DNA of 64,000 bases from Halalkalicoccus sp. NIPERK01 (lineage in GTDB: Archaea; Halobacteriota; Halobacteria; Halobacteriales; Halalkalicoccaceae), in NCBI RefSeq assembly GCF_030287405.1, contig NZ_JASVVV010000001.1:124001-188000 (forward strand), read 5' to 3'. This document shows positions 1 through 8,980 of the stretch, piece after piece. Under the pieces are notes generated by a model, which was not told the origin of the DNA, ran no database searches, and saw nothing but the letters and a program-made list of their open reading frames with translations. The position numbers and the translations under genes were made by a program. Each line of letters begins with the position of its first letter. Position 1 is the first letter of the stretch.

Positions 1-184
1 CGGTCGCGAGTCGTAGAGGGGTTCGTCCGACCCGTGTGGCGAAACGTCGACGATCGGTCCGACGGGGGGCCGTCCCCCGAGCGAGTTGTCGGAACACATA
101 GGTGTGGTGACGTCCAACACATCCGGGATGAGTGGACCGACGACCGGCGTCCGCCGATGGGAGGCAATCGCATAGCGGGTACGC
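1..184. other. left-edge non-coding stretch
   Basis: No gene is supported here. The only long open frame is a GC-driven shadow of the PEP-utilising gene that starts at 185. A GC-rich self-complementary patch (GGGGGGCCGTCCCCC) lies near 64-78. No convincing TATA element sits at the usual distance before the ATG at 185. Confidence 0.5.
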
Positions 185-2953
185 ATGAGCGAGATCGAAC
201 ACACCGAAACGACGCCGAGATACGTCGTCCCGTTCGACGACGAGCGCGCGACGGATCGCTCGCTCGTCGGGGGAAAGGGCGCGAACGTGGCGCGCCTCGT
301 CGCAGCGGGACTGCCGGTCCCCCCGGGATTCTGCGTGACGACGCGCGTCTACGAGCGACTGATCGACGATCCCGCGATCCGGGAGCGAATCCACGACCTC
401 TCGGCCATCGACCCGGCCGACACGACGGCCCTCGCGGACGCGGGGGCCGCCCTCCGGGCCCGAGTCGAGGGCGCCGAGATCCCCACGGAGGTGCGAGGGG
501 CGATCGAGACCGCACTCGACGCGACGGCGAGCGGTTCCGAACGGGCGTACGCCGTCCGCTCCAGTGCGACGGCCGAGGACCGCCCCGAGGCGTCGTTCGC
601 GGGCCAGCAGGAGACGTACCTCAACGTCCGCGGCGCGGACGAGGTCGTCGAGCGGGTGCGCGACTGCATGGCGAGCCTCTTTACCGACCGCGCGATCGCC
701 TATCGCGCGAGGAACGGCGTCCCCCACGAGGACGTCGCGATCGGGGTCGTCGTCCAGCGGATGGTCTCGCCCGACGTCTCCGGAATCCTCTTTACGGCCG
801 ATCCGACGACGGGCAACCGCTTCGTCGCGTCGATCGACGCCGGTCGCGGACTCGGCGAGGCACTGGTCTCGGGCCTCGCCGCCGGCGACGAGGTTCGCGT
901 CGACACGCGGACCGGCGAGATACTCGAGTACGAGGTCGGCGACCAGCGGGTCGCGGTCAGATCGCTGCCGGAGGGCGGGACCGAGACGATCGAACTCGCG
1001 CCGGCCGACCGCGCGGAACGGGTCCTCACCGACGAGCAGGTGCGTTCTCTCGTCGGGTTGGGGACACGGATCGAGGCCCTGTTCGGGTGCCCGCAGGACG
1101 TCGAGTGGTGTCTGGCCGACGGCGAGTTCTCCGTCGTGCAGGCCCGGCCGATCACGTCGCTGTTCCCCGTGCCGTCGCCCCCGCCGGCGGACGACCGCCT
1201 GCACGTCTACTACAGCATGGGCCACGCCCAGGCGTTCGGCGAGGCGATGCCCCCACTCGTGCGGGACGTCTGGCTGGCGTACATCCGGACCTCGATGGCG
1301 GAGTGGGGCCTCGCTCCCGACGCGAACTGGGCCACAGAGGCCGGCGGGCGGATCTACATCGACCTGACGCCGCTGTTGCGGGTCGGCCCGCTCCGGCGTC
1401 GCCTTCCGACCCAACTGGCCTCGATGAGCGAGGCGGTCGGGGCCGCCGTCGCGGACGTGCTGGAGCGGCGCGGCGAGGAGTTCGAACGCGAGCGGACGGC
1501 CGGCGAGACGCTCGCGACGGCGCTTCGGCTCACGAGGACCGTATCGACGGGCGCACGGATGGGCTTTCCGGTCACGTCGTCGATGGTCGACGGCTTGCTC
1601 GGGGCGTTCGTCGGCGCACCGAACCCACCCGAGTACGAGGAGGCGAGGTGGACCGCGTGGGGGCGGACCGTCGCCGCCGAGGTACGTGCCCCCGACACGC
1701 TCGACGCGCGCGTCCGCGCGGTCTTCGCGTTCTCCGCCGGGACGACCGACTTCCCCGCCATCGGCCCGCTGTACGCGGCCCTCCTCGCCGGCGGGTGGCT
1801 CGGGTGGCGGTTCCCGGACGAGTCCGACGCTGTCCACGGGACCGAAGTCCCCGTGGGCCAGTCGGAACCGTTCGACGGTTCCGACGACGTCAACGCCGTC
1901 GGGCGGGGCTTCCCGCACGAACTGGTGACGCGGATCAACCTCGGATTGGGCGATCTGGCCGACGTCGCCCGCGACCACCCCGCCGTCGTCGAGGCGCTCC
2001 GGGAGGGGGCGCCGATCGAGGAGATCGAGTCGGTCGAGGGCGGGACGGCGTTCCGATCCGCGTTCGACGCCTACCTCGACGAGTTCGGCCACCGAGCGAC
2101 CGGCGAGATCGACGTCAGTCGCCCCCGGTGGCGCGAGGACCCCTCGGGACTGCTCGCGGCGGTTCGTGCGAACCTCGAACACGGCGAGCGGGGGGAACAC
2201 CGGGAACACCTCCGTCGGCTGGAGCGCGAGGCGCACGCGGCGGCCGAGCGCCTCGAACGCCGGGCCGATCGCGGGTTCTCGGGTCCGGTTCGGAGACGGA
2301 TCGTTCGACGGGTGATCCGGACGTATCGCGGCTACATCCAGACGCGCGAGTACCCGAAACACGGGCTCGCACACGCCTTCAGCGCGTGGCGCGAGGTCCT
2401 CCTGGAGGCGGGCGCGACGCTCGTCGCCGACGGGCGGTTGGCCGATGCCGACGACGTCTGGTTCCTCCGGAGGGAGGAACTGTTCGCCGCGCTGGAGGGC
2501 GCGCCCCTCGAGGTCGACGTCGCCGCCCGACGCGCCGAGTTCGAGCGCCACGCGGCGATGGACGCGCCGGCGGTGGTGACGAGCGAGGGCGAGATTCCGA
2601 GCGGTCGGACCGATCCGGACGTCCCCGACGGGGTGCTCGTGGGCACGGGCGTCTCGGGCGGCGTCGTCGAGGGGATCGCCCGCGTCGTTCGCGATCCCGC
2701 CGAGGAGACGATCGAGCGGGGGGAGATCCTCGTCGCGCCCTCCTCGGACCCCGGGTGGACGCCGCTGTTTCTGAACGCGGCGGGCATGGTCGTGGAGGTC
2801 GGGACGCGGATGAGCCACGGCGCGATCGTCGCACGCGAGTACGGCCTTCCGGCGGTCGTGTCGGTTCCCGGGGCGACGCGACGCATCGAGACCGGCCAGC
2901 GGGTTCGCCTCGACGGCACGCGCGGAACGATCGAGATCGTCGACGAGGGCTGA
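185..2953 (+). CDS. PEP/pyruvate-binding phosphotransferase, rifampicin-phosphotransferase (Rph) architecture
   Basis: A protein of 922 aa. The N-terminal third is an ATP-grasp PEP synthase/pyruvate phosphate dikinase type ATP-binding domain (LVGGKGANVARL near residue 30, AVRSSATAEDRP near 120, VQARPITSLF near 315). A long middle region follows. The phosphohistidine swivelling domain is at the very C-terminus, with RMSHGAIVAREYGLPAVV placing the likely phospho-acceptor at His878. True PEP synthase carries a PEP-binding TIM barrel after the His domain, and none is present here. That order matches Rph-type enzymes, which pass the beta-phosphate of ATP to a small molecule. The acceptor cannot be read from sequence, so rifampicin phosphorylation is not claimed. 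It is transcribed alone. Confidence 0.85.
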   Translation: MSEIEHTETTPRYVVPFDDERATDRSLVGGKGANVARLVAAGLPVPPGFCVTTRVYERLIDDPAIRERIHDLSAIDPADTTALADAGAALRARVEGAEIPTEVRGAIETALDATASGSERAYAVRSSATAEDRPEASFAGQQETYLNVRGADEVVERVRDCMASLFTDRAIAYRARNGVPHEDVAIGVVVQRMVSPDVSGILFTADPTTGNRFVASIDAGRGLGEALVSGLAAGDEVRVDTRTGEILEYEVGDQRVAVRSLPEGGTETIELAPADRAERVLTDEQVRSLVGLGTRIEALFGCPQDVEWCLADGEFSVVQARPITSLFPVPSPPPADDRLHVYYSMGHAQAFGEAMPPLVRDVWLAYIRTSMAEWGLAPDANWATEAGGRIYIDLTPLLRVGPLRRRLPTQLASMSEAVGAAVADVLERRGEEFERERTAGETLATALRLTRTVSTGARMGFPVTSSMVDGLLGAFVGAPNPPEYEEARWTAWGRTVAAEVRAPDTLDARVRAVFAFSAGTTDFPAIGPLYAALLAGGWLGWRFPDESDAVHGTEVPVGQSEPFDGSDDVNAVGRGFPHELVTRINLGLGDLADVARDHPAVVEALREGAPIEEIESVEGGTAFRSAFDAYLDEFGHRATGEIDVSRPRWREDPSGLLAAVRANLEHGERGEHREHLRRLEREAHAAAERLERRADRGFSGPVRRRIVRRVIRTYRGYIQTREYPKHGLAHAFSAWREVLLEAGATLVADGRLADADDVWFLRREELFAALEGAPLEVDVAARRAEFERHAAMDAPAVVTSEGEIPSGRTDPDVPDGVLVGTGVSGGVVEGIARVVRDPAEETIERGEILVAPSSDPGWTPLFLNAAGMVVEVGTRMSHGAIVAREYGLPAVVSVPGATRRIETGQRVRLDGTRGTIEIVDEG

Positions 2954-3155
2954 TGCTGTCGGTCACAACTACGTACATCGGCTACCGGTAGGCCGAGTAT
3001 CGCCCTCGCTGTGGCCCGTCACCGCAGGCACGCGCCGGTGAACTCCTCGTGACCGACGATATTGAACCCACGATCACGGCACGAGCGGGCAGTCGAAAAC
3101 TCGCGGCGTACTCGATACTGATACCCTTTTCAACGCGGGCCTACTCCACCGAGAA

Positions 3156-4460
3156 ATGGGACGGGACCGAACGTCGACGAGACGGGGAGTGCTCGCGGCG
3201 ATGGGCTGTATCGGCTGGGGTGGCTGCACCCAACTGAGGCCGTCGGACGAGCCAACGGGGGCCCCCGAAGGGGACTCCGAGTCGGCAGGGAGCGACGACC
3301 GGGCACCCACGTCCGGATCGCCACTGGAGACGCCCGTGGAGACGACGGAACTCGTCGTCAACCTGGATATCCCCTGGGATCTCGCGTTCACGTCCACGAA
3401 CGACCTCTTCGTGACCGAACGAGCGGGGAGTCTACTGCGGTTCGACGTCGACGAGGTGATGGCGGTCGGCGGCGGGACGCCGCCGATCGATGCCACCGCC
3501 GTCCCCGAAACCGATCGCCACCGTGGGCTCGGGGATCACCTCCTCGGCGTCGCACCGCACCCGGACTTTCCGGACCCGTCGTTGCTGTACGTCTACGCGA
3601 ACGTCGACGACGGGACGGACCCGTACAACCGGGTCCTGCGATACGACCCGCACGCGGAGGCCCCGGAGGAGACCGTCGAGGTGCTCGTCGACCGCATCGA
3701 CGGCGATCGGACGATCGGCGGCCGACTCGCGTTCGGCCCGGACGGGGACCTCTGGGTCCCGATCGGAACGAAGGACGAGGAGCGGGCAGGGGACCCCGCA
3801 TCGCTCGGCGGAAGCGTCCTCAGACTCACGCCCGACGGCGGTCCGGCGCCGGCGAACCCCTCGCTCGGGGCCGACGCCGACGCGCGGGTGTTCACCTACG
3901 GGCACCGCAACCCGCAGGGTATCGACTGGCTCCCATCGTCCGTTCCGGTCGTCACCGACCACGGCCCCACTGGGCGCGACGAGATCGAACGCCTCTCGCC
4001 CGGCGCCGATCACGGCTGGCCGGACGCCCGCGACGCGAACGACTACCGGGACCGCCCCGAGTTCGACCGACCCCTGCTCAACACCGGCCGGGACGAGACG
4101 TGGGCGCCCGCGAACTGTCTGTTCTACACCGGCGATGCGATCCCGGCGTGGCGCGACCGCCTGATCGTTGCCACCCTCCAGGGGCGGGACCTCACCGTCG
4201 TCACCCTCCTTCCGCCCGACGCGGATCAACCCCCGGTCGACGGCGACGCGAGGCGGTACGACGCCGAGTGGCTCGACGGGACGTACACCGCGACGGCCCA
4301 CCACGTCCTGAACGACGCGATGGGGCGGGTTCGAAACGTGGCCCAGGCACCGGACGGATCGCTCCTGGCGTCCTCCTCGAACCGGGACGGACTGGGCGTC
4401 GAGTACGACGGGTTTCCACGCGAACGCGACGACGTCCTCGTCGGGGTGACGCCCACCTAA
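3156..4460 (+). CDS. PQQ-type glucose/sorbosone dehydrogenase-like lipoprotein
   Basis: A 434 aa protein with an N-terminal twin-arginine signal (STRRGVLAAMG) and lipobox WGGC ending at Cys24, so probably exported folded and lipid-anchored. The rest matches the soluble aldose sugar dehydrogenase beta-propeller family: LDIPWDLAFTSTNDLFVTER, HRGLGDHLLGVAPHPDF and GHRNPQGIDW are family hallmarks. Members oxidise sugars with PQQ, but several archaeal homologues have no known substrate. A TATA-like CCCTTTTCAAC at 3124-3132 is centred about 27 nt before the ATG, which suggests a leaderless message. An acidic, Ser/Thr-rich linker (residues 28-62) separates anchor and propeller. Confidence 0.85.
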   Translation: MGRDRTSTRRGVLAAMGCIGWGGCTQLRPSDEPTGAPEGDSESAGSDDRAPTSGSPLETPVETTELVVNLDIPWDLAFTSTNDLFVTERAGSLLRFDVDEVMAVGGGTPPIDATAVPETDRHRGLGDHLLGVAPHPDFPDPSLLYVYANVDDGTDPYNRVLRYDPHAEAPEETVEVLVDRIDGDRTIGGRLAFGPDGDLWVPIGTKDEERAGDPASLGGSVLRLTPDGGPAPANPSLGADADARVFTYGHRNPQGIDWLPSSVPVVTDHGPTGRDEIERLSPGADHGWPDARDANDYRDRPEFDRPLLNTGRDETWAPANCLFYTGDAIPAWRDRLIVATLQGRDLTVVTLLPPDADQPPVDGDARRYDAEWLDGTYTATAHHVLNDAMGRVRNVAQAPDGSLLASSSNRDGLGVEYDGFPRERDDVLVGVTPT

Positions 4461-4883
4461 GTCGACTCGACGGGCGAATACGAGTATTCGGTCACCGGAG
4501 TACGTTTATAAACAAGCGAATATCTACACGTATTATGAATTATCGACTACGAATAGGAGGCAAGAAAAAGCTAATAAATAGAAATTTTACCCATATAATT
4601 AGTAATAAAGAGTATTTGTATGGAAAATAGAATATGTATGGATCATTTTTTGGTGTTTTCTATATGACCGTGGTTTTATACCATATTGACAATCGTCCGG
4701 TTTCTCTACGACGTTCGGATGGTTCGTGACCGATACGACGGATTCCGGCAGCGGACGAGGAGCGTACACGAAGGGTCGAGGTCGGTCCGGATCCCGGCAC
4801 GCGGCCTTTCGACCGCCACCGGACCGGGGCTACCGACCGTCGGCCCACGGAGGTTGATATGGGTGTGCGTCGAAACGGATACC
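4461..4883. other. intergenic stretch with AT-rich island
   Basis: This 423-nt gap changes sharply in composition. Roughly 4500-4690 is strongly AT-rich, unlike everything around it. It holds a strong TATA-like GTTTATAAAC near 4503-4512, an ATG at 4535 opening a 31-codon lysine-rich frame, and a second TATA-like TTTTATACC near 4674-4682. The short frame does not have haloarchaeal amino-acid use and I do not call it a gene. The island may be a promoter region, a small RNA locus or a scar of foreign DNA. Confidence 0.5.
4475..4490. repeat. 16-nt inverted repeat after the sugar dehydrogenase gene
   Basis: CGAATAC-GA-GTATTCG is an inverted repeat with 7-nt arms and a 2-nt spacer, starting 15 nt after the stop codon at 4460. 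The two-base loop is too tight for a good RNA hairpin, so a protein-binding site is more likely than a terminator. Confidence 0.4.
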
Positions 4884-5288
4884 ATGTACAGGATACTGAT
4901 CGCGGTGGACGACGACGTCGACCGCGCCCGCGCGCAGGCTCGCACGATCGAGGAGATGCCGGGGACCGACGGGGACGCGGAGGTTCGTCTCCTTCACGTG
5001 TTCACCGAGAACACGGCCGGCGCGTCGGTCGGGCAGATTGGGTCGGTACGGGCGGCCGAGAACCTGCTGTCGGAGGCGGGCGTGGACGTGACCCTGGACG
5101 AGACCAGCGGTGATCCCGCGCAGATGATACTCGGATACGCAGCAGAACACGACGTCGACCTCGTCTGTCTCGGCGGACGAAAGCGCTCGCCGGCGGGCAA
5201 GGCGCTGTTCGGAAGCGTCACACAGGAGGTCATCTTCGGGACGGAAAAGCCGGTGGTCGTCTGCGGCCAAAAGCGCGTCGAGGGCTGA
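4884..5288 (+). CDS. UspA-family universal stress protein
   Basis: A 134 aa single-domain universal stress protein. It opens with MYRILIAVDDDVDRA, the typical first strand and loop, and ends with the nucleotide-binding glycine motif GGRKRSPAGKALFGSVTQ followed by the last strand (PVVVCG). Such proteins bind ATP or act as stress-induced dimers, and the role of this one is unknown. Start choice: TTGATATG near 4854-4861 is about 27 nt upstream and supports a leaderless ATG at 4884. An in-frame GTG at 4863 has a Shine-Dalgarno-like GGAGGT at 4849-4854 and is the alternative. Confidence 0.9.
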   Translation: MYRILIAVDDDVDRARAQARTIEEMPGTDGDAEVRLLHVFTENTAGASVGQIGSVRAAENLLSEAGVDVTLDETSGDPAQMILGYAAEHDVDLVCLGGRKRSPAGKALFGSVTQEVIFGTEKPVVVCGQKRVEG

Positions 5289-5375
5289 GCAGGGGTCCGG
5301 TTGCGGGCGCGAGGAACCGGGAGCCGACGGCGAACGGCGACTCGATCCCTTCGCACCGCCCCGCGAATCGGCCGG

Positions 5376-5834
5376 TCACTCCCGGCGTGCGAGGAGTTCG
5401 TAGTTCTCGTAGGACAGCACGGTCTCCTCGCGCTGGTTCGTTACCGTGATCGCCTCGTGGACGATCCCCGTGTTCGGGTCGCTCTCGGAGGGGCGAGTGT
5501 CGAGGATCTCGGTCCGGACGGTGATCGCGTCGCCGGGTTCCACCGGCCGGTGCCAGCGCACGTCGTCGATCCCGAGCCCGCCGACGACCGCACGCTCGTT
5601 TCTGACGCCCTCGACGAGGAGCCGAACCGAGAGACAGAGCGTGTGGTAGCCGCTCGCGATGAGACCGCCGAACCGGCTCTCGGCCGCGGCCGCCGGGTCC
5701 GTGTGGATCGCGAGCGGGTCGTAGCGCTCGGCGAACTCGACGATTTCGTTCTCGGTGACGGTCGTCGAGCCGCAGTGGGTAGTGGTTCCGGGTTCGATTC
5801 CCTCGAATCGGACGGGGTCGCCTGATCGACGCAT
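5376..5834 (-). CDS. MaoC-family (R)-specific enoyl-CoA hydratase-like protein
   Basis: A 152 aa hotdog-fold protein with the MaoC hydratase-2 pattern: D39 and H44 in YDPLAIHTDP, followed by FGGLIASGYHT. These are the catalytic Asp/His and the loop seen in (R)-specific enoyl-CoA hydratases and in the hydratase half of PaaZ. It probably acts on a CoA thioester. The start at 5834 (MRRSGDPV) is preferred because residues further upstream are low-complexity Arg/Gly/Ser. It sits alone, about 1.4 kb before the beta-oxidation genes that begin at 7252, so a link to them is plausible but unproven. Confidence 0.85.
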   Translation of the reverse strand: MRRSGDPVRFEGIEPGTTTHCGSTTVTENEIVEFAERYDPLAIHTDPAAAAESRFGGLIASGYHTLCLSVRLLVEGVRNERAVVGGLGIDDVRWHRPVEPGDAITVRTEILDTRPSESDPNTGIVHEAITVTNQREETVLSYENYELLARRE

Positions 5835-5911
5835 ACGAACGCTACCTCGACGCCCATCAAAGCCGTTTCCGATCCCGCCAGCATAAGGTAGGCTACGACC
5901 CCGCTCCGAAC

Positions 5912-6230
5912 TCACTCACGGCCCGGAATAGTGGTCGGTGATATCCCCGTCACCAAGCTATATCCGAACTGGCTGACGCCGATCTCGGCGGCGGGGAGTT
6001 CGAAGGCGACCGATCCGATCACGGACAGCCGCATCCACGCGACCGGCCCCCCGACCGCGCGATCAGGGCCAGCATCCCGGCCAGCACCGCGAATGCGGGG
6101 CCGATCGCCGAGATGAACCCGGTCTTGAACCCGGAGCAAAGCTGTTCGTCGGACAGCCCCAGAGCCACAACCACCGGCTGTTCGCGATGTCCATGTACGC
6201 CGGAACGAGCGAAAAGGCCTCATACCACAT
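5912..6230 (-). pseudogene. decayed DUF5058-like membrane protein gene
   Basis: Three collinear pieces in different frames look like one family. From the ATG at 6230 reads MWYEAF then AYMDIANSRWLWLW. After a shift near 6160 reads GFISAIGPAFAVLAGMLALI. After another shift near 6060 reads GGPVAWMRLSVIGSVAFE, then ELPAAEIGV, before a stop near 5912. I recognise these as DUF5058-type integral membrane segments from memory. The intact family is roughly twice this length, so the copy appears frameshifted, internally deleted and C-terminally truncated. A TATA element still lies about 30 nt before its ATG. Family assignment is moderately sure, and the broken frame is seen directly. Confidence 0.55.
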
Positions 6231-6256
6231 GGTGACAGCTATCGGTATTTCAAGGC

Positions 6257-6268
6257 ACATATAAATAG
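6257..6268. promoter_or_regulatory. TATA element between the DUF5058 remnant and the TRIC gene
   Basis: ACATATAAATAG is AT-rich on both strands in a GC-rich setting. On the minus strand it is about 30 nt before the pseudogene ATG at 6230. On the plus strand it would give a leader of about 40 nt to the GTG at 6333. It may once have served both. Confidence 0.4.
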
Positions 6269-6332
6269 ATGCGGGTTTTTCGGATCCGAACCGCAGCGTT
6301 CAACACCCCGGATCCCGAGGACGGCACTAGTA

Positions 6333-7010
6333 GTGCAAGCAGCCATCCAGAGCGTCCTCACCGACCCGTTCGCGCTGATGAACGCCATCGGGCTGGTCGC
6401 GTTCGCGCTCGTGGGCGCTGCGAAGGCGATACGCGAACGGTTCGACCTGTTCGGCGTCGTCGTCGTCGGACTCGCGACGGCCTTCGCTGGCGGCGCGACG
6501 CGCGATGTCCTCGTGAACCGGGCCCCGCTAGTGTTGAGTTCGCCCGGCGAGATCGCGCTCGGACTGTTCGGCGTGTCCCTCGCGGTCGGGTTGAGCGCCG
6601 CGCTCGAGTCGCCGGACGACCACCCCGTGACGCTCGTTTCGGACGCCGTCGGCCTCGGCGCGTTCGCCACGGCCGGGTCGATCGTCGCGGCGGATGCGGG
6701 GCTGCCGGGCTTCGGGATCGTCGTCGTCGCGACGATCAACGCGGTCGGTGGAGGCGCGTGTGCGGACGTCCTGCTGGATCGGCCGCCGTTCATTCTCCTC
6801 ACCGACTTCTACGCGAGCTGTGCCGTGTTGGGTGGCGGGGTCTTCTGGACGGTCACGGCCGTCGGTGGCGCCGAAAGCATCGCCACCGCGTTGTGTGCCG
6901 CGGTCACGGTCGGAACCCGATTGGCCGCGGTCGCCTACGGCTGGGAGCTGCCGACCGCACAGCGGGTCGGGCAGGCCCTGACGTGGCCGCGGACGGAACG
7001 AGGGCGCTAG
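6333..7010 (+). CDS. TRIC/UPF0126-family membrane channel protein
   Basis: A 225 aa hydrophobic protein with seven predicted membrane spans in a duplicated arrangement, as in bacterial YicG and archaeal TRIC channels. The repeats carry the signature glycine/arginine loops GLATAFAGGATRDVL (about 47-61) and INAVGGGACADVLL (about 134-147). In the second loop the usual Arg before Asp is Ala (GACADV rather than GGTIRDV), a departure worth noting. Family members are trimeric K+-permeable channels. The GTG at 6333 gives a full first helix. An ATG at 6378 would trim 15 residues. Confidence 0.85.
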   Translation: MQAAIQSVLTDPFALMNAIGLVAFALVGAAKAIRERFDLFGVVVVGLATAFAGGATRDVLVNRAPLVLSSPGEIALGLFGVSLAVGLSAALESPDDHPVTLVSDAVGLGAFATAGSIVAADAGLPGFGIVVVATINAVGGGACADVLLDRPPFILLTDFYASCAVLGGGVFWTVTAVGGAESIATALCAAVTVGTRLAAVAYGWELPTAQRVGQALTWPRTERGR

Positions 7011-7251
7011 CGGCGGGTCACCGCGATTCCAGCGGTGGGGCCTCCTCGGCGATCGTTCTCACGCGATGATGCGGTGATACCGACTGGTCCGAGCGATACG
7101 GGACCCGGTCGACGATTCGTATGCGATCAGTGGGCGCCAAGCGGCGTTCGAATCGAGTTCCGTTGGTCGGGTCTGAGCCGCGCCGGGACGTCCAGCCGAT
7201 CCCGCCGGAGTATACCAACGTTGAATAGGCGCTGGATCGCTGTGGTAGACG

Positions 7252-8139
7252 ATGCGCGTCACAGTACTCGGTGCCGGCACCATGGGACACGGGATCGCAC
7301 AGGTGACAGCGATGGCCGGAAACGACGTCACGATACGGGACATCGACGACGCTATCCTCAAGGACGGCGTCGGGGCGATCGAATCGAACCTCCAGGGGGG
7401 CGTCGATCGGGGGAAGGTCAGCGAGGAGGAGAAGGCGGCGACGCTCGATCGGATCGGGACGACGACCGATCTTGAGGCGGCCGTCGCCGAGGCGGACCTA
7501 GTCGTCGAGGCGGTGCCCGAGGACCTCGGGATCAAACACGACACCTTCGAGGCGGTCGAGGCCGCCGCGCCCAACGGGGCAGTGCTGGCGTCGAACACCT
7601 CCTCGCTGTCGGTCACGGAGATCGCGAGCGTGCTCGACGATCCCTCGAGAGCGATCGGGCTTCACTTCTTCAACCCGGTTCACATCATGGGTCTCGTCGA
7701 GATCGTCGTCGCCGAGCAGACCGACGAGGAGACCGTCGCGTTCGCCGAGAGGTTCGTCGACGACATCGAAAAGGAACCCGTCACGGTCCGGGACTCGGCG
7801 GGCTTCGCCTCCTCGCGGCTCGGCGTCGCCCTCGGGGTCGAGGCGATCCGGATGCTCGAAACCGGCGTCGCCGGGCCGCGCGCGATCGACCGCGCGATGG
7901 AACTCGGCTACAACCACCCGATGGGACCGATCGAACTCACCGACGTCGTCGGCCTCGACGTCCGCCTCGACATTCTCGAGTACCTCCAGGAGGAACTCGG
8001 CGAGCGGTTCCGCCCGCCCCAGTTGCTGCGCCAGAAGGTCCGCGCCGGTAAACTCGGCAAGAAGACCGGCGAGGGATTTTACGTCTGGGACGAGGGCGAG
8101 GTCGTCGGCGTCAGCGGTGACCTGGAGGGGGGTCGATGA
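7252..8139 (+). CDS. 3-hydroxyacyl-CoA dehydrogenase
   Basis: A 295 aa single-function NAD-dependent dehydrogenase of beta-oxidation. The Rossmann motif GAGTMGHGIAQ is at residues 7-17, the catalytic His138 lies in GLHFFNPVH with partner Glu150, and the C-terminal dimer domain has NHPMGPIELTDVVGLD. It oxidises (S)-3-hydroxyacyl-CoA to 3-ketoacyl-CoA. In this context it could do the PaaH step, but the sequence fits Hbd/PaaH equally. Its stop overlaps the start of the next crotonase in ATGA, so the two are translationally coupled. Confidence 0.93.
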   Translation: MRVTVLGAGTMGHGIAQVTAMAGNDVTIRDIDDAILKDGVGAIESNLQGGVDRGKVSEEEKAATLDRIGTTTDLEAAVAEADLVVEAVPEDLGIKHDTFEAVEAAAPNGAVLASNTSSLSVTEIASVLDDPSRAIGLHFFNPVHIMGLVEIVVAEQTDEETVAFAERFVDDIEKEPVTVRDSAGFASSRLGVALGVEAIRMLETGVAGPRAIDRAMELGYNHPMGPIELTDVVGLDVRLDILEYLQEELGERFRPPQLLRQKVRAGKLGKKTGEGFYVWDEGEVVGVSGDLEGGR

Positions 8140-8963
8140 GCGACGGTGATCCGGGTCCCGATACGGAGGCCGTCGGGGCGGAGTGCGAGACGGTTTCGGT
8201 GGCCGTCGGCGACCGGGTCGACGGCGTCGCGACCGTCACGCTCTCGCGGCCCGAGTCGAGAAACGCGCTCGACGCACAGTTGCGAGCGGAGCTCTCGGAC
8301 GTGCTCGAGGCGATCGAGGCCGACGACCGCGTCAGGGTGGTCGTCCTGACCGGCGACGACGAGGGGAAGGCGTTCGTCGCCGGGGCCGACGTGAGCGAAC
8401 TCCGCGAGCGCGACGCGATCGAGCAGCGCGAGGTCAGCAAACGACCGCGGATCTACGAGCGGATCGCCGACCTCCCGAAGCCGGTGATCGCCCGGATCAA
8501 CGGCCACGCGCTGGGCGGGGGATGCGAGCTCGCACAGGCGTGTGACGTCCGCATCGCCCACGAGCGGGCGAAGCTCGGCCAGCCGGAGATCAACCTCGGA
8601 ATCGTCCCCGGCGGCGGGGGCACCCAGCGCCTGCCCCGTCTCGTCGGGCAGGGACAGGCGATGCGGCTGATCCTCTCGGGCGAACTCATCGACGCCGAGG
8701 AGGCCGCCGAGATCGGCCTCGTCGAGGAGGTTCCCGAGAACTTCGACGAGCGCGTCTACGACCTCGCGGGGTCGATGGCCGCAAAGAGCCCGGTCGCCCT
8801 GGAGTTCGCGAAGACCGCGGTGCAGGCGAGCGCGGAGATGGACCTGTCGTCGGGCATCGACTACGAGGCCGAACTGTTCTCGCAACTGTTCGCGACCGAG
8901 GACAAAAACGAGGGGATCGACGCCTTCTTCGAGGACCGCGACCCCGCGTGGCGGGGACGCTGA
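8136..8963 (+). CDS. enoyl-CoA hydratase (crotonase family)
   Basis: A 275 aa crotonase. It has the oxyanion-hole loops (AGADVSEL and HALGGGCELAQACD) and both hydratase glutamates, one in GGGCELA and one in GQPEINLGIVPGGGG, so syn-hydration of trans-2-enoyl-CoA is expected. The first 20 or so residues form an acidic extension before the conserved core. It overlaps the 3-hydroxyacyl-CoA dehydrogenase gene by 4 nt, giving a hydratase/dehydrogenase pair that performs two successive beta-oxidation steps. Confidence 0.92.
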   Translation: MSDGDPGPDTEAVGAECETVSVAVGDRVDGVATVTLSRPESRNALDAQLRAELSDVLEAIEADDRVRVVVLTGDDEGKAFVAGADVSELRERDAIEQREVSKRPRIYERIADLPKPVIARINGHALGGGCELAQACDVRIAHERAKLGQPEINLGIVPGGGGTQRLPRLVGQGQAMRLILSGELIDAEEAAEIGLVEEVPENFDERVYDLAGSMAAKSPVALEFAKTAVQASAEMDLSSGIDYEAELFSQLFATEDKNEGIDAFFEDRDPAWRGR

Positions 8964-8980
8964 CCCGTCGTCTCGCGGGA

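Noticed and set aside
34-2991. 985-codon plus-strand open frame over the PEP-utilising gene
   Set aside because: Composition is almost wholly Arg/Gly/Pro, typical of a GC-rich shadow; the frame at 185 has clear conserved domains.
4475-4490. Intrinsic terminator after the sugar dehydrogenase gene
   Set aside because: Two-base loop, AT-rich arms and no following T tract; an operator-like palindrome is the better description.
4535-4630. 31-codon lysine-rich frame in the AT-rich island
   Set aside because: Too short, amino-acid use unlike haloarchaeal proteins, no detectable family.
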